A stretch of DNA of 6,471 nucleotides. Origin: Bacillota bacterium (lineage in GTDB: Bacteria > Bacillota > Desulfitobacteriia > Desulfitobacteriales > Desulfitobacteriaceae). The position numbers and the translations under genes were made by a program. The notes below the pieces were generated by a model that worked only from the letters and a program-made list of their open reading frames with translations, made no database searches and was not told the DNA's origin. The DNA is taken from contig JAJZSC010000198.1 of assembly GCA_021849995.1 (NCBI GenBank), forward strand, positions 1-6,471, read 5' to 3'. Positions 1 to 5,409 of the stretch are shown here, piece after piece; positions within the stretch are counted from its first letter, which is position 1, and every line of letters starts with the position of its first letter.

Positions 1-252
1 ATTGTATTAATCGATCTGAATGGCAGTCGTGCACAATCAGCTTGGCATGTTTTGGTAGAGAAAGGCTATGACCAAAACAAAGTTAAAGTCTTAACTGGGG
101 GCATGTTGCAGTGGAGAGGGATCGTGAGTTCAGCTGGCAGCAACAGCGGCGCTGACCCAAATACGAGTAGTGAAACAAATACTAGTGGTGTTAGTGGTGG
201 TAGTGCTGCGGAGCCGAAGGCAGAGGTCCAGGAAATGGTAGGCGGCTGCTAG
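1..252 (+). CDS. Rhodanese-like domain protein, C-terminal part (5' end outside window)
   Basis: The reading frame is open from base 1, so this is the C-terminal 83 residues of a longer protein. Residues 1-39 match the end of a rhodanese (sulfurtransferase) domain: beta strand, active-site loop, helix, then Gly-Tyr-Asp, Val-Lys-Val-Leu-Thr-Gly-Gly-Met and Gln-Trp, as in the family pattern ending G-G-x-x-x-W. Aligning without gaps to GlpE-type rhodaneses from Gly-Tyr-Asp backwards puts Asp5 (bases 13-15) where the sulfur-carrying Cys should be, so this domain is probably not a sulfurtransferase. After the domain comes a tail of about 40 residues rich in Ser, Gly, Thr and Asn that ends in Val-Gly-Gly-Cys. 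The tail looks disordered, and the terminal Cys might be functional. Domains upstream are not visible, so the protein may contain another, active domain. Confident as a rhodanese-fold fragment; function unknown. Confidence 0.75.
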   Translation: MVLIDLNGSRAQSAWHVLVEKGYDQNKVKVLTGGMLQWRGIVSSAGSNSGADPNTSSETNTSGVSGGSAAEPKAEVQEMVGGC

Positions 253-396
253 TCACGAGGTTGGGGAATGATCAAGTCTGTCATTATGTGAGGGATGGAG
301 GGAAAAGTCTGAAACATTTGTAGGATAACGAGTATCAGTTTTTCTGCATAGCAAACACGCCATCCACGACGACTTAAATCGAATAAGCATACTGAG

Positions 397-1641
397 TCAG
401 GCTGATGGTTTTAATCGATATCCTTGATTTTTAGCTATCAAAATTGCTTGTTCGACCGTGATTTCACGGTCCACAGGAAGAACATCGGATTTTTTGTATA
501 AGTCAGCATTATAGGGTTCTTTCTTTTTAAGAATCATATAAATCGCAGATAGAAGCATGCGTGCAATGGCGATGATGGCTCGTTTGTGTCCGCGGCGCTT
601 CTTGAGTTTTAAGTAGCGGTTACGAATTTCAGGGTGCTTATCACTCTTCACCACAGCAGTGGCGCATTGGACTAGAAGTGGTTTGATGTAACAACCAGCT
701 TTTGAAATTCTAACAGACTTTTTCTTTCCGGCACTTTCGTTATTCGTAGGTGTAAGCCCTGCCCAGGAGCATAAATGCTTAGCTGTCGGGAACACGTCCA
801 TATCGGCACCTATTTCTGAAACCACGGTAATGGCAGAAAAGATGTTTTTAAAAGACGGAACAGTTAAGATCAAGTTAATTTCTTCTAAGTAGGGCACGGA
901 AAGAGAAAGGATAATTGTCTCGAGGTCTGATTTGCGCTCTGTGAGATCTTCATAGTGTTGCTTGATGATTTTAAGTTTACCTGCCTGTTCGAGTGTGATA
1001 AAACCATCAACGGCAAGCTTAAGTTCCGGAATTTTTTTAAGCAGAGAACCATGGACTAGGGATTCTAAGTCGAAAGTGGTATCCAGGGGGTTCTTAAGGA
1101 TCTTATCAATAATCTTCATAGAACTCTTGCCAAAAGTGTCAGAAATGACATTGCCAAGTTGAATGTTGGATACCGTCAAGCAATTTTGAAGTCTGTTTTT
1201 TTCGCTGGACATAAAGTTGGTCAGCTTAGCGCGATAGCGCATCAGGTCTCTAAGCTGTCTAATGGCAAGTGGCGGCATAAAACTACCGGCGACAAGGTCA
1301 TGCTTGAACAAGTCGGCAATCCACTGAGCATCTTTAGTATCCGTTTTTTTGCCGCGGATCGCCTTGACGTATTTCGGGTGAGCGAGGGTGATGTGGCAGG
1401 AATCTTCAAGAATGTTGAAGATAGGAATCCAGTATTTCCCCGTAGACTCCATACAAACTTCGCTGCAGTTGTTTTCACAAAGCCATTGTGACAGCTCTTT
1501 TAAGCCTTTTGTATAGGTAGAAAAGCGATGGCGTTTGTAACTAGTAACTTCCTTGTCGTTTGTCAAAGCAATACAGGCAACCGCAAAGGTTTTATGGACG
1601 TCAATGCCGCAACAAATTTGATGGACAATTTTCAAAGCCAT
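397..1641 (-). CDS. IS110-family transposase (DEDD/serine recombinase)
   Basis: This 414-aa transposase moves the element by RNA-guided DNA recombination, as shown for the IS110 family (IS621). The N-terminal RuvC-like DEDD domain carries Gly-Ile-Asp14-Val-His-Lys, Met-Glu65-Ser-Thr-Gly-Lys-Tyr-Trp and Thr-Asp101-Thr-Lys-Asp104-Ala, so all four acidic residues are present. A helical, coiled-coil-prone middle region (about 140-250) follows. The C-terminal transposase_20 (IS116/IS110/IS902) domain runs from about 255 to 345 and includes Ser-Trp-Ala-Gly-Leu-Thr-Pro and Asn-Asn-Glu-Ser303-Ala-Gly-Lys, where Ser303 is the expected nucleophile. The usual Pro-Gly-Ile of this domain is Pro-Ser-Phe here. 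Length is normal and the frame is intact, so the enzyme could be active. An in-frame ATG lies 27 codons upstream (at 1722), but the start at 1641 is preferred because AAAGGAG sits 8 nt before it and the family begins near this residue. Confidence 0.93.
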   Translation of the reverse strand: MALKIVHQICCGIDVHKTFAVACIALTNDKEVTSYKRHRFSTYTKGLKELSQWLCENNCSEVCMESTGKYWIPIFNILEDSCHITLAHPKYVKAIRGKKTDTKDAQWIADLFKHDLVAGSFMPPLAIRQLRDLMRYRAKLTNFMSSEKNRLQNCLTVSNIQLGNVISDTFGKSSMKIIDKILKNPLDTTFDLESLVHGSLLKKIPELKLAVDGFITLEQAGKLKIIKQHYEDLTERKSDLETIILSLSVPYLEEINLILTVPSFKNIFSAITVVSEIGADMDVFPTAKHLCSWAGLTPTNNESAGKKKSVRISKAGCYIKPLLVQCATAVVKSDKHPEIRNRYLKLKKRRGHKRAIIAIARMLLSAIYMILKKKEPYNADLYKKSDVLPVDREITVEQAILIAKNQGYRLKPSA

Positions 1642-1649
1642 AGGAGAAT

Positions 1650-1656
1650 CTCCTTT
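1650..1656 (-). promoter_or_regulatory. Ribosome binding site deciding the transposase start
   Basis: On the minus strand AAAGGAG stands 8 nt before the ATG at 1639-1641. No comparable site precedes the alternative in-frame ATG at 1720-1722, so the shorter 414-aa reading is favoured. Confidence 0.7.
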
Positions 1657-1713
1657 CAATGATTTGAAGAGATAGGCAGCATTGACTGATTGCCTAGCGA
1701 TAAACGAGTAATG

Positions 1714-1742
1714 TTTATACAAAGATAAGTCTGCGTGCTCAA
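1714..1742 (-). promoter_or_regulatory. Candidate sigma-70-type promoter for the transposase
   Basis: Read on the minus strand, TTGAGC (1742-1737, four of six consensus positions) and TATAAA (1719-1714, five of six) are separated by exactly 17 nt. Transcription would begin near 1707, giving a leader of about 65 nt before the ATG at 1641 that contains the TAGGCA/TGCCTA hairpin. This is judged by eye only. Confidence 0.4.
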
Positions 1743-1835
1743 AGTCACACTTATTTGTGCTTGGAAAGGCAATCTACACATATAACTATGCGGTCACTCC
1801 GTGTTTGGAGTAGCCCACTCACCTCCCCGTGGTTT

Positions 1836-1847
1836 GTAGTTAACTAC
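1836..1847. repeat. 12-bp perfect palindrome GTAGTTAACTAC
   Basis: GTAGTTAACTAC reads the same on both strands. It overlaps the candidate -35 box of the S-M cassette and lies near the presumed outer end of the IS element. It could be a dimer-binding operator or part of the IS end; nothing further supports either. Confidence 0.45.
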
Positions 1848-1867
1848 TATCCCTATACTCGTAGAAT
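1840..1867 (+). promoter_or_regulatory. Candidate promoter for the S-M cassette
   Basis: TTAACT (1840-1845, four of six matches to TTGACA) and TAGAAT (1862-1867, five of six to TATAAT) are spaced by 16 nt. A start near 1874 would give a leader of about 70 nt before the ATG at 1945, containing the inverted repeat CGCTCAA (1879-1885) / TTGAGCG (1915-1921). The site lies at or inside the probable end of the IS element, so the cassette may be driven from IS-derived sequence. Visual match only. Confidence 0.3.
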
Positions 1868-1878
1868 AAATAAGATAA

Positions 1879-1921
1879 CGCTCAAATCCAACCCGTTTCA
1901 TAACGTTTTGTGCCTTGAGCG
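1879..1921. repeat. 7-bp inverted repeat in the leader of the S-M cassette
   Basis: CGCTCAA at 1879-1885 and TTGAGCG at 1915-1921 are perfectly complementary across a 29-nt loop, just downstream of the candidate promoter and six bases before the ribosome binding site. It may be an operator half-site pair or a weak leader hairpin. A 7-bp match over this distance can occur by chance. Confidence 0.3.
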
Positions 1922-1926
1922 AAGCG

Positions 1927-1932
1927 AAAGGA
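1927..1932 (+). promoter_or_regulatory. Ribosome binding site choosing the hsdS-like start
   Basis: AAAGGA directly abuts an ATG at 1933 (no spacer) and lies 12 nt before the ATG at 1945. The first spacing is too short for initiation, so the later ATG is preferred although its spacing is on the long side. The protein then begins Met-Lys-Ile-Ala-Asp-Val, a usual beginning for a TRD. Confidence 0.5.
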
Positions 1933-1944
1933 ATGTTTATAACT

Positions 1945-2535
1945 ATGAAGATTGCAGACGTATCAGAGAAGATTTATTCCGGACAGATAATTTCAAGGGT
2001 AGAGGCGAAGGAGGAAGTCGGAGATGAAGTGTTCGAAGAACGTAAAGTCTTAGTACCAAAAGCAATAACCGAAGGCCGAGTAACCCATGCAAATCTGGGA
2101 ACGGTTAAACTTAAGAAAGCTGTTGATTCAGACCGTTTAACGAGCGAAGGAGATATTGTTCTTAAACTTTCTACTCCTTATGATGCGGCTTATATTGAAA
2201 AGGATGACGAGGGTTTAGTAGTTCCATCATTTTGTAGTGTTATCCGGGGTGTGCATGCAGGTAAAGTAGATGTCAAGTTTATTACGGCATATCTAAACAC
2301 TGAATACGTTCGAGAAATCCTCAAATCAAAGGTCGCAGGGACAACAATGCCAATGATAAAACTTAGTGATGTTAAAGATCTAGAAGTCCCTAATGTTCCA
2401 TTAGTAAAACAACAATCTCTTGGCGAAGCCTATAGCTTAAGTTGCCAAAAGCAGGACGTACTTAGAGAGATGTTAGACAACGAACAAGCTCTAATAAACG
2501 GTTTGATTTTAAATGCAGTAAAGGAGGCTCAATAA
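1945..2535 (+). CDS. hsdS: Type I restriction specificity (S) subunit, half-length, single TRD
   Basis: This 196-aa protein would recognise DNA for a type I-like methylase complex. It has one target recognition domain: an N-terminal Lys-Ile-Ala-Asp-Val-x(6)-Ser-Gly-Gln, then Gly-Asp-Ile-Val-Leu-Lys-Leu (69-75), Tyr-Leu-Asn-Thr-Glu-Tyr-Val-Arg (116-123), a Gly-Thr-Thr-Met-Pro-Met-Ile-Lys-Leu segment (132-140) and Leu-Glu-Val-Pro-x-Val-Pro-Leu-x-Lys-Gln-Gln (146-157). One C-terminal conserved helix (about 158-196) follows, suited to coiled-coil contacts. Normal HsdS proteins carry two TRDs and about 400 residues. Half-S proteins are known to work as dimers reading palindromic bipartite sites. 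Both ends look natural, so this is probably not a fragment cut by the adjacent IS. The stop codon abuts the ATG of the next gene, so the two are surely co-transcribed and probably form an M2S2-like complex. Alternative starts at 1915 (TTG) and 1933 (ATG) are less likely. Confidence 0.85.
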   Translation: MKIADVSEKIYSGQIISRVEAKEEVGDEVFEERKVLVPKAITEGRVTHANLGTVKLKKAVDSDRLTSEGDIVLKLSTPYDAAYIEKDDEGLVVPSFCSVIRGVHAGKVDVKFITAYLNTEYVREILKSKVAGTTMPMIKLSDVKDLEVPNVPLVKQQSLGEAYSLSCQKQDVLREMLDNEQALINGLILNAVKEAQ

Positions 2536-3957
2536 ATGACCAAGACTAATGATCAAATCATGAGCGTGTTTGACTTCGCATATCGAGAATTACGCAAGTG
2601 GGATATGAGAAGCGCCTCAAATGATAATCCAGTAGCAGCCTTAACGTTCTTTATATTTTTAAAGTATGTAACTGATAATAAAGCAGGCCTTAAACTTAAA
2701 TTTGAAGAAAAATATAACTTCGATTACCTGGTTCTTTTATTTGGAGAGAAGATTGAACATGCCGAACTAGTTTCTCACGTTTCGTCAATTGAGCAACAGT
2801 TAGGGTTTAACTATGGAATTTTAGAAAGCTTTGCTGATAGCTTGGATTTAAAAAAGTTTAATCGTCAAACTACAGAAATCTTGCACGCTATAAATTCCCT
2901 TGATCTTAAAGCAGAGGAAGGTAACCATTTAGCATATCACTCTCTTGTTAGTTACATTTCAATGCAATCAAAAAAGGAATTGAGGTTTGCTGGTGAGTTT
3001 ATTTCAGATGTAAATTTATCGAGACTGATGGCCGAAATAGCGGATATTGAAAATGGAATGTCACTCTATGACTTTGCGGCAGGCTATGGCATTTCGTTAT
3101 CTGAGGCAGCTAAGGACAAAGATGTTGTAGTAGCGGCTCAAGACATAACAAAAGTATGTGCAGCAGTATCAATAATGTCGCTGACTATGTGTGGAAACTC
3201 TGGCGCTGAAGTGCGCTGCGATGATTCAATTTCTAATCCGTTAACGATGGGTCGAGAGCAGAACTTAACGTTTGATAGAGTCATATCTGCTCCACCATTT
3301 GGACTAAGACGCTCTAATGAAGATGCATTGATTCATAGCGGACAACAAGCAAATGCGTTTGAATATGGATTGGCATATAAGTTGACGGGTGATTTAGTTT
3401 TTTCCAGACATCTTTTAGCTTCGCTAAATGAGAATGGTATAGGTGTTCTTCAAATGCCCATGGGATCCTTATTTAGAAGCGGAATGGAAGAAAAGATCCG
3501 TACACAAATGATTGAAGATAATTATATTGATGCTGTCATTGAGCTACCTTCTGGAATAGTTGCAGGCACCAACATCAAAACAGCGTTGGTTGTTTTCAAA
3601 AAGAATCGTGCCAATAAAGATGTTTTTATTCTTGATCTAGCTAGGGATGGGGCGAAGGATTATGTCGAACGAACTAGCAGAACTGGCACCAGTATAACGG
3701 AAGCGGGAATAGTTGCTATTAAAAAACTTATAATTGAACGCCAAGAAGTGGAAGGTTTATCCCGCTTAGTGGATAAAGCTGAGATTATTGAAAATGGGAG
3801 TAATCTATGCCCAGGAGTGTATTTACAACAATCAATTAGCGATACACTGGAGGTTCGGGATCTTACCCCCCTGCTAAAGAAGAACGAGGTTCTTCAAAAT
3901 AAGTTGCTGCACCTAAATAAAAGGTTTATTCAAGTATTGGCAAAAATTCAGGGTTAA
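2536..3957 (+). CDS. HsdM-like N6-adenine methyltransferase with altered catalytic motif
   Basis: This 473-aa protein has the layout of a type I modification subunit: an N-terminal helical HsdM_N domain (about 5-150) and a methylase domain (150-430). Motif I is Tyr-Asp179-Phe-Ala-Ala-Gly183-Tyr-Gly185, which keeps the D-x3-G-x-G pattern for SAM but lacks the usual Pro and Cys. The catalytic motif IV, normally (N/D)PP(F/Y), reads Ser-Ala252-Pro-Pro-Phe255; the codon is GCT (3289-3291), at least two base changes from any Asn codon, so a single sequencing error cannot explain it. Later conserved blocks survive: Pro-Met-Gly-Ser-Leu-Phe-Arg-Ser-Gly (308-316) and Ile-Asp-Ala-Val-Ile-Glu-Leu-Pro (331-338). 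The frame is intact, with GGAGG 8 nt before the ATG, so the gene is maintained. Methylation is probably lost, while SAM and S-subunit binding may remain. It starts right after the hsdS-like stop. No restriction subunit follows within this window. Confidence 0.85.
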   Translation: MTKTNDQIMSVFDFAYRELRKWDMRSASNDNPVAALTFFIFLKYVTDNKAGLKLKFEEKYNFDYLVLLFGEKIEHAELVSHVSSIEQQLGFNYGILESFADSLDLKKFNRQTTEILHAINSLDLKAEEGNHLAYHSLVSYISMQSKKELRFAGEFISDVNLSRLMAEIADIENGMSLYDFAAGYGISLSEAAKDKDVVVAAQDITKVCAAVSIMSLTMCGNSGAEVRCDDSISNPLTMGREQNLTFDRVISAPPFGLRRSNEDALIHSGQQANAFEYGLAYKLTGDLVFSRHLLASLNENGIGVLQMPMGSLFRSGMEEKIRTQMIEDNYIDAVIELPSGIVAGTNIKTALVVFKKNRANKDVFILDLARDGAKDYVERTSRTGTSITEAGIVAIKKLIIERQEVEGLSRLVDKAEIIENGSNLCPGVYLQQSISDTLEVRDLTPLLKKNEVLQNKLLHLNKRFIQVLAKIQG

Positions 3958-4113
3958 ATAGGTAAGAATGTGTCTCCAGAGTGGGATGAGTTGAGAAAAA
4001 GCGACTAGGCACCTACTATATGCATCAAGTAATTTTCCAGGCGGTATTCAACCCAGTTGTGTTGATATGTTTGGATTATTACAATAGGACGTTACCTAAA
4101 ACGGAAGTTAAAA
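3958..4113. other. Intergenic gap after the S-M cassette
   Basis: The gap of roughly 150-170 bases holds no ORF with a good start, and no GC-rich hairpin followed by a T-run was seen, so no intrinsic terminator can be called for the S-M cassette. A weak TCAAC/GTTGA stem lies in the second half. The only likely element is the candidate promoter for the next gene. Confidence 0.4.
4057..4085 (+). promoter_or_regulatory. Candidate promoter for the 283-aa unknown gene
   Basis: TACAAT (4080-4085, five of six) is preceded after exactly 17 nt by TTGTGT (4057-4062, only the TTG conserved). The predicted start near 4092 would leave a leader of about 40 nt. It suggests the next gene is transcribed apart from the S-M cassette. 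Visual match only. Confidence 0.3.
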
Positions 4114-4131
4114 GTGGAGGGTGATTTGTTA

Positions 4132-4983
4132 ATGGCTAATGTCGAAAGTAAGAGTTTACGGAAACAATTTGCGATTTCATTCATAAATAAAATCGCTCCC
4201 TCGAACCTTTCTTTTCATAAGCAATTAATAACGGTCCTAGAGGCTCGGGGATTCTTGCTTGAATATCAAGATGAAACGATAGTAGTAAGTGATAATTCCT
4301 ATCTCAAAGCAACAGGGGATTTGACCGATAATAATTTTTTAGATCAATTACTACGTGAAAACGGGATAGGTCAAGTAAATAACAGGATTATGACAATTAA
4401 TGGAGAATGTAGTGATAAGGTGTTGGCTGAATTGTTTATTCAACACGATGGATGTGAAGGATTCGGATATAGCTTTAAGGACTGGGCTAACTTTCAACGG
4501 AGGCAGCATGGTCAGAAAATTCCCGTCTCCTTGTTAGATCCTTTTGTGGCAAGGCTCGTTAAGGCCATTTCCGCAATAGGCATATACACCCATTACTCTT
4601 GTGACGGGCATGGGGAAAACAAAATCCAATTAGGATTAAGTAGTAAGTATTATCGGGCGTGGTTTGAGACAGTTATGAGAGCTCTATCAGATAATTATGC
4701 TTCACAAAACTGTCATTGGAAGTTTGTCAACGGGATGTTATTAGAGATTTCAAGCTTAGAAGATGATGTCTTATCGCTCTATGAGGAAATTCAGAGGATA
4801 GCTCAACTTCTATATAATAATCGTATTGCATTACGGCGGTCTAAGACCTTATGTATGGTAGGGTTAAGTAAAAGTGAGGTAATAAATCTTAGTAGTCGTC
4901 AGCTTGTTAAGGTCTTTTGGGACAGAAGTGGCAATATCTTGTTAAGTTTGGGTTTAGGAAAGCCGATTAATGTATCAGCTTAA
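4132..4983 (+). CDS. Unrecognised 283-aa protein with SCDGHG motif
   Basis: I do not recognise the family with confidence. The start is taken as ATG 4132 because GGAGG (4116-4120) lies 11 nt before it; the in-frame GTG at 4114 overlaps that site and is unlikely. There is no signal peptide or membrane segment, so the protein is probably cytoplasmic. The N-terminal half (1-100) is mixed alpha/beta. In the middle, residues 133-160 form a helix followed by Gly-Ile-Tyr-Thr-His-Tyr and Ser155/Cys157-Asp-Gly-His160-Gly, then a strand (Ile-Gln-Leu-Gly-Leu) and an aromatic Ala-Trp-Phe helix. The Ser-Cys-Asp-Gly-His-Gly turn resembles short Cys/His motifs in small uncharacterised bacterial proteins and could bind metal or be catalytic; this is inference. 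Two further Cys (108, 194) could contribute. It lies between two methylase loci, suggesting a role in or near the defence cluster, with a 174-bp gap from the S-M pair and its own candidate promoter. Confidence 0.7.
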   Translation: MANVESKSLRKQFAISFINKIAPSNLSFHKQLITVLEARGFLLEYQDETIVVSDNSYLKATGDLTDNNFLDQLLRENGIGQVNNRIMTINGECSDKVLAELFIQHDGCEGFGYSFKDWANFQRRQHGQKIPVSLLDPFVARLVKAISAIGIYTHYSCDGHGENKIQLGLSSKYYRAWFETVMRALSDNYASQNCHWKFVNGMLLEISSLEDDVLSLYEEIQRIAQLLYNNRIALRRSKTLCMVGLSKSEVINLSSRQLVKVFWDRSGNILLSLGLGKPINVSA

Positions 4984-4994
4984 CAAATTATTGT

Positions 4995-5016
4995 CTTAGT
5001 CAAATAGTAAACTAAG
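4995..5016 (+). repeat. Inverted repeat CTTAGT/ACTAAG before the small broken gene
   Basis: CTTAGT (4995-5000) and ACTAAG (5011-5016) form a 6-bp stem with a 10-nt A/T-rich loop, shortly after the stop of the 283-aa gene and 19 bases before the next start. No T-run follows, so it is a poor terminator; an operator upstream of the methylase operon is possible. Confidence 0.35.
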
Positions 5017-5034
5017 GGTAATTCAAGGAGGGAT

Positions 5035-5393
5035 ATGATGTTTATCCATGAATGTTTAGATAAGCGCCTAAGTCCACCGACGATTTACAAAATATTCTCC
5101 AGGAACATGGCCTCGAGTGGAATAAAAATCAAATTGAGCTTTACGCATTATTGGACCCCGCCATTTACCTAAAGAACGGAAAATGGATAGCACAAAAAGA
5201 TGAGCGGCGGCAGGTTATATTAGCTGCCATTGAAAAGGCCTTGGGTTACCGCCCTATGACTAAGATTGATCCTGACGTCATGGCGCATATAACCGGTGAT
5301 TATATTATCCCAATTTTGGAGGTAAAGGAAGTAGCTCTAAGTACCGAGCGTTACGAATTTCCACGAGCAAACATAATAAGACGTAAACGATAA
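5035..5393 (+). pseudogene. Small unrecognised gene broken by a -1 frameshift
   Basis: A strong site (AAGGAGGG, 5025-5032) precedes a double ATG at 5035/5038, but that frame gives Met-Phe-Ile-His-Glu-Cys-Leu-Asp-Lys, soon loses protein-like character, and stops at 5172. A second frame is open from 5064 to 5393 and reads as a real protein of 109 residues: Asp-Asp-Leu-Gln-Asn-Ile-Leu, Leu-Asp-Pro-Ala-Ile-Tyr-Leu-Lys, Lys-Trp-Ile-Ala-Gln-Lys, a helix with Ile-Glu-Lys-Ala-Leu-Gly, Thr-Lys-Ile-Asp-Pro-Asp-Val-Met, and a basic end Ile-Ile-Arg-Arg-Lys-Arg. It has no good start codon except TTG 5151, which lacks a ribosome site and would cut the domain. Losing one base between about 5062 and 5080 explains both halves. 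No classical slippery heptamer is seen, so mutation or a sequencing error is likelier than programmed frameshifting. The family is not recognised; the compact helical, basic character would suit DNA binding. The stop lies 16 bases before the methylase gene, so they share an operon. Confidence 0.55.
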
Positions 5394-5409
5394 AGATATG
5401 GAGGCAAAT

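Larger units (their letters stand above)
350..1880 (-). mobile_element. IS110-family insertion sequence (ends approximate)
   Basis: The element is defined by the IS110 transposase gene at 397-1641 on the minus strand plus flanking noncoding DNA. IS110 elements usually lack clear terminal inverted repeats and target duplications, so the limits given here are estimates. The noncoding stretch 5' of the transposase (1642 to roughly 1880) is longer than that on its 3' side and rich in hairpins, which suits the IS110 subgroup, where the guide RNA lies upstream of the gene, better than IS1111. An 8-bp inverted pair, CAAACACG at 352-359 and CGTGTTTG at 1800-1807, could be subterminal, but about 0.6 such pairs are expected by chance in regions this size. 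The element separates the rhodanese gene from the S-M cassette. Confidence 0.6.
1660..1880 (-). ncRNA. Candidate IS110 bridge RNA region upstream of the transposase
   Basis: IS110-subgroup elements encode a structured guide (bridge) RNA in the noncoding end 5' of the transposase gene. This stretch sits in that place, has no credible gene, and contains several stems: TAGGCA 1673-1678 with TGCCTA 1691-1696; a bulged 7-bp stem 1742-1749 with 1756-1762; and ACTCC 1796-1800 with GGAGT 1807-1811, flanked by an outer GG/CC pair. An 8-bp long-range pairing of 1688-1695 with 1767-1774 competes with the first stem. Guide loops matching target and donor were not identified, and the limits are arbitrary. 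A transposase promoter appears to lie inside the region, so part of it may simply be mRNA leader. Confidence 0.33.

Noticed and set aside
253..396. Possible terminator or small gene between the rhodanese gene and the transposase
   Set aside because: No GC-rich stem with T-run and no ORF with a ribosome site; only a distant CCATC/GATGG pair was seen.
962..1491. Open frames on the plus strand at 962-1162 and 1159-1491, and on the minus strand at 1242-1478
   Set aside because: They lie entirely within the well-supported IS110 transposase gene in other frames and have no protein-like composition or good ribosome sites.
324..1880. Direct repeat GATAACG at 324-330 and 1874-1880 as an IS110 target duplication
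   Set aside because: The distance (about 1.55 kb) is tempting, but two or so 7-bp matches are expected by chance between the flanks, AAGTCTG gives another, and IS110 elements usually make no such duplication.
1755..2027. 90-codon open frame across the noncoding region into hsdS
   Set aside because: It overlaps the hsdS-like gene in another frame, lacks a ribosome site and covers the hairpin-rich IS end.
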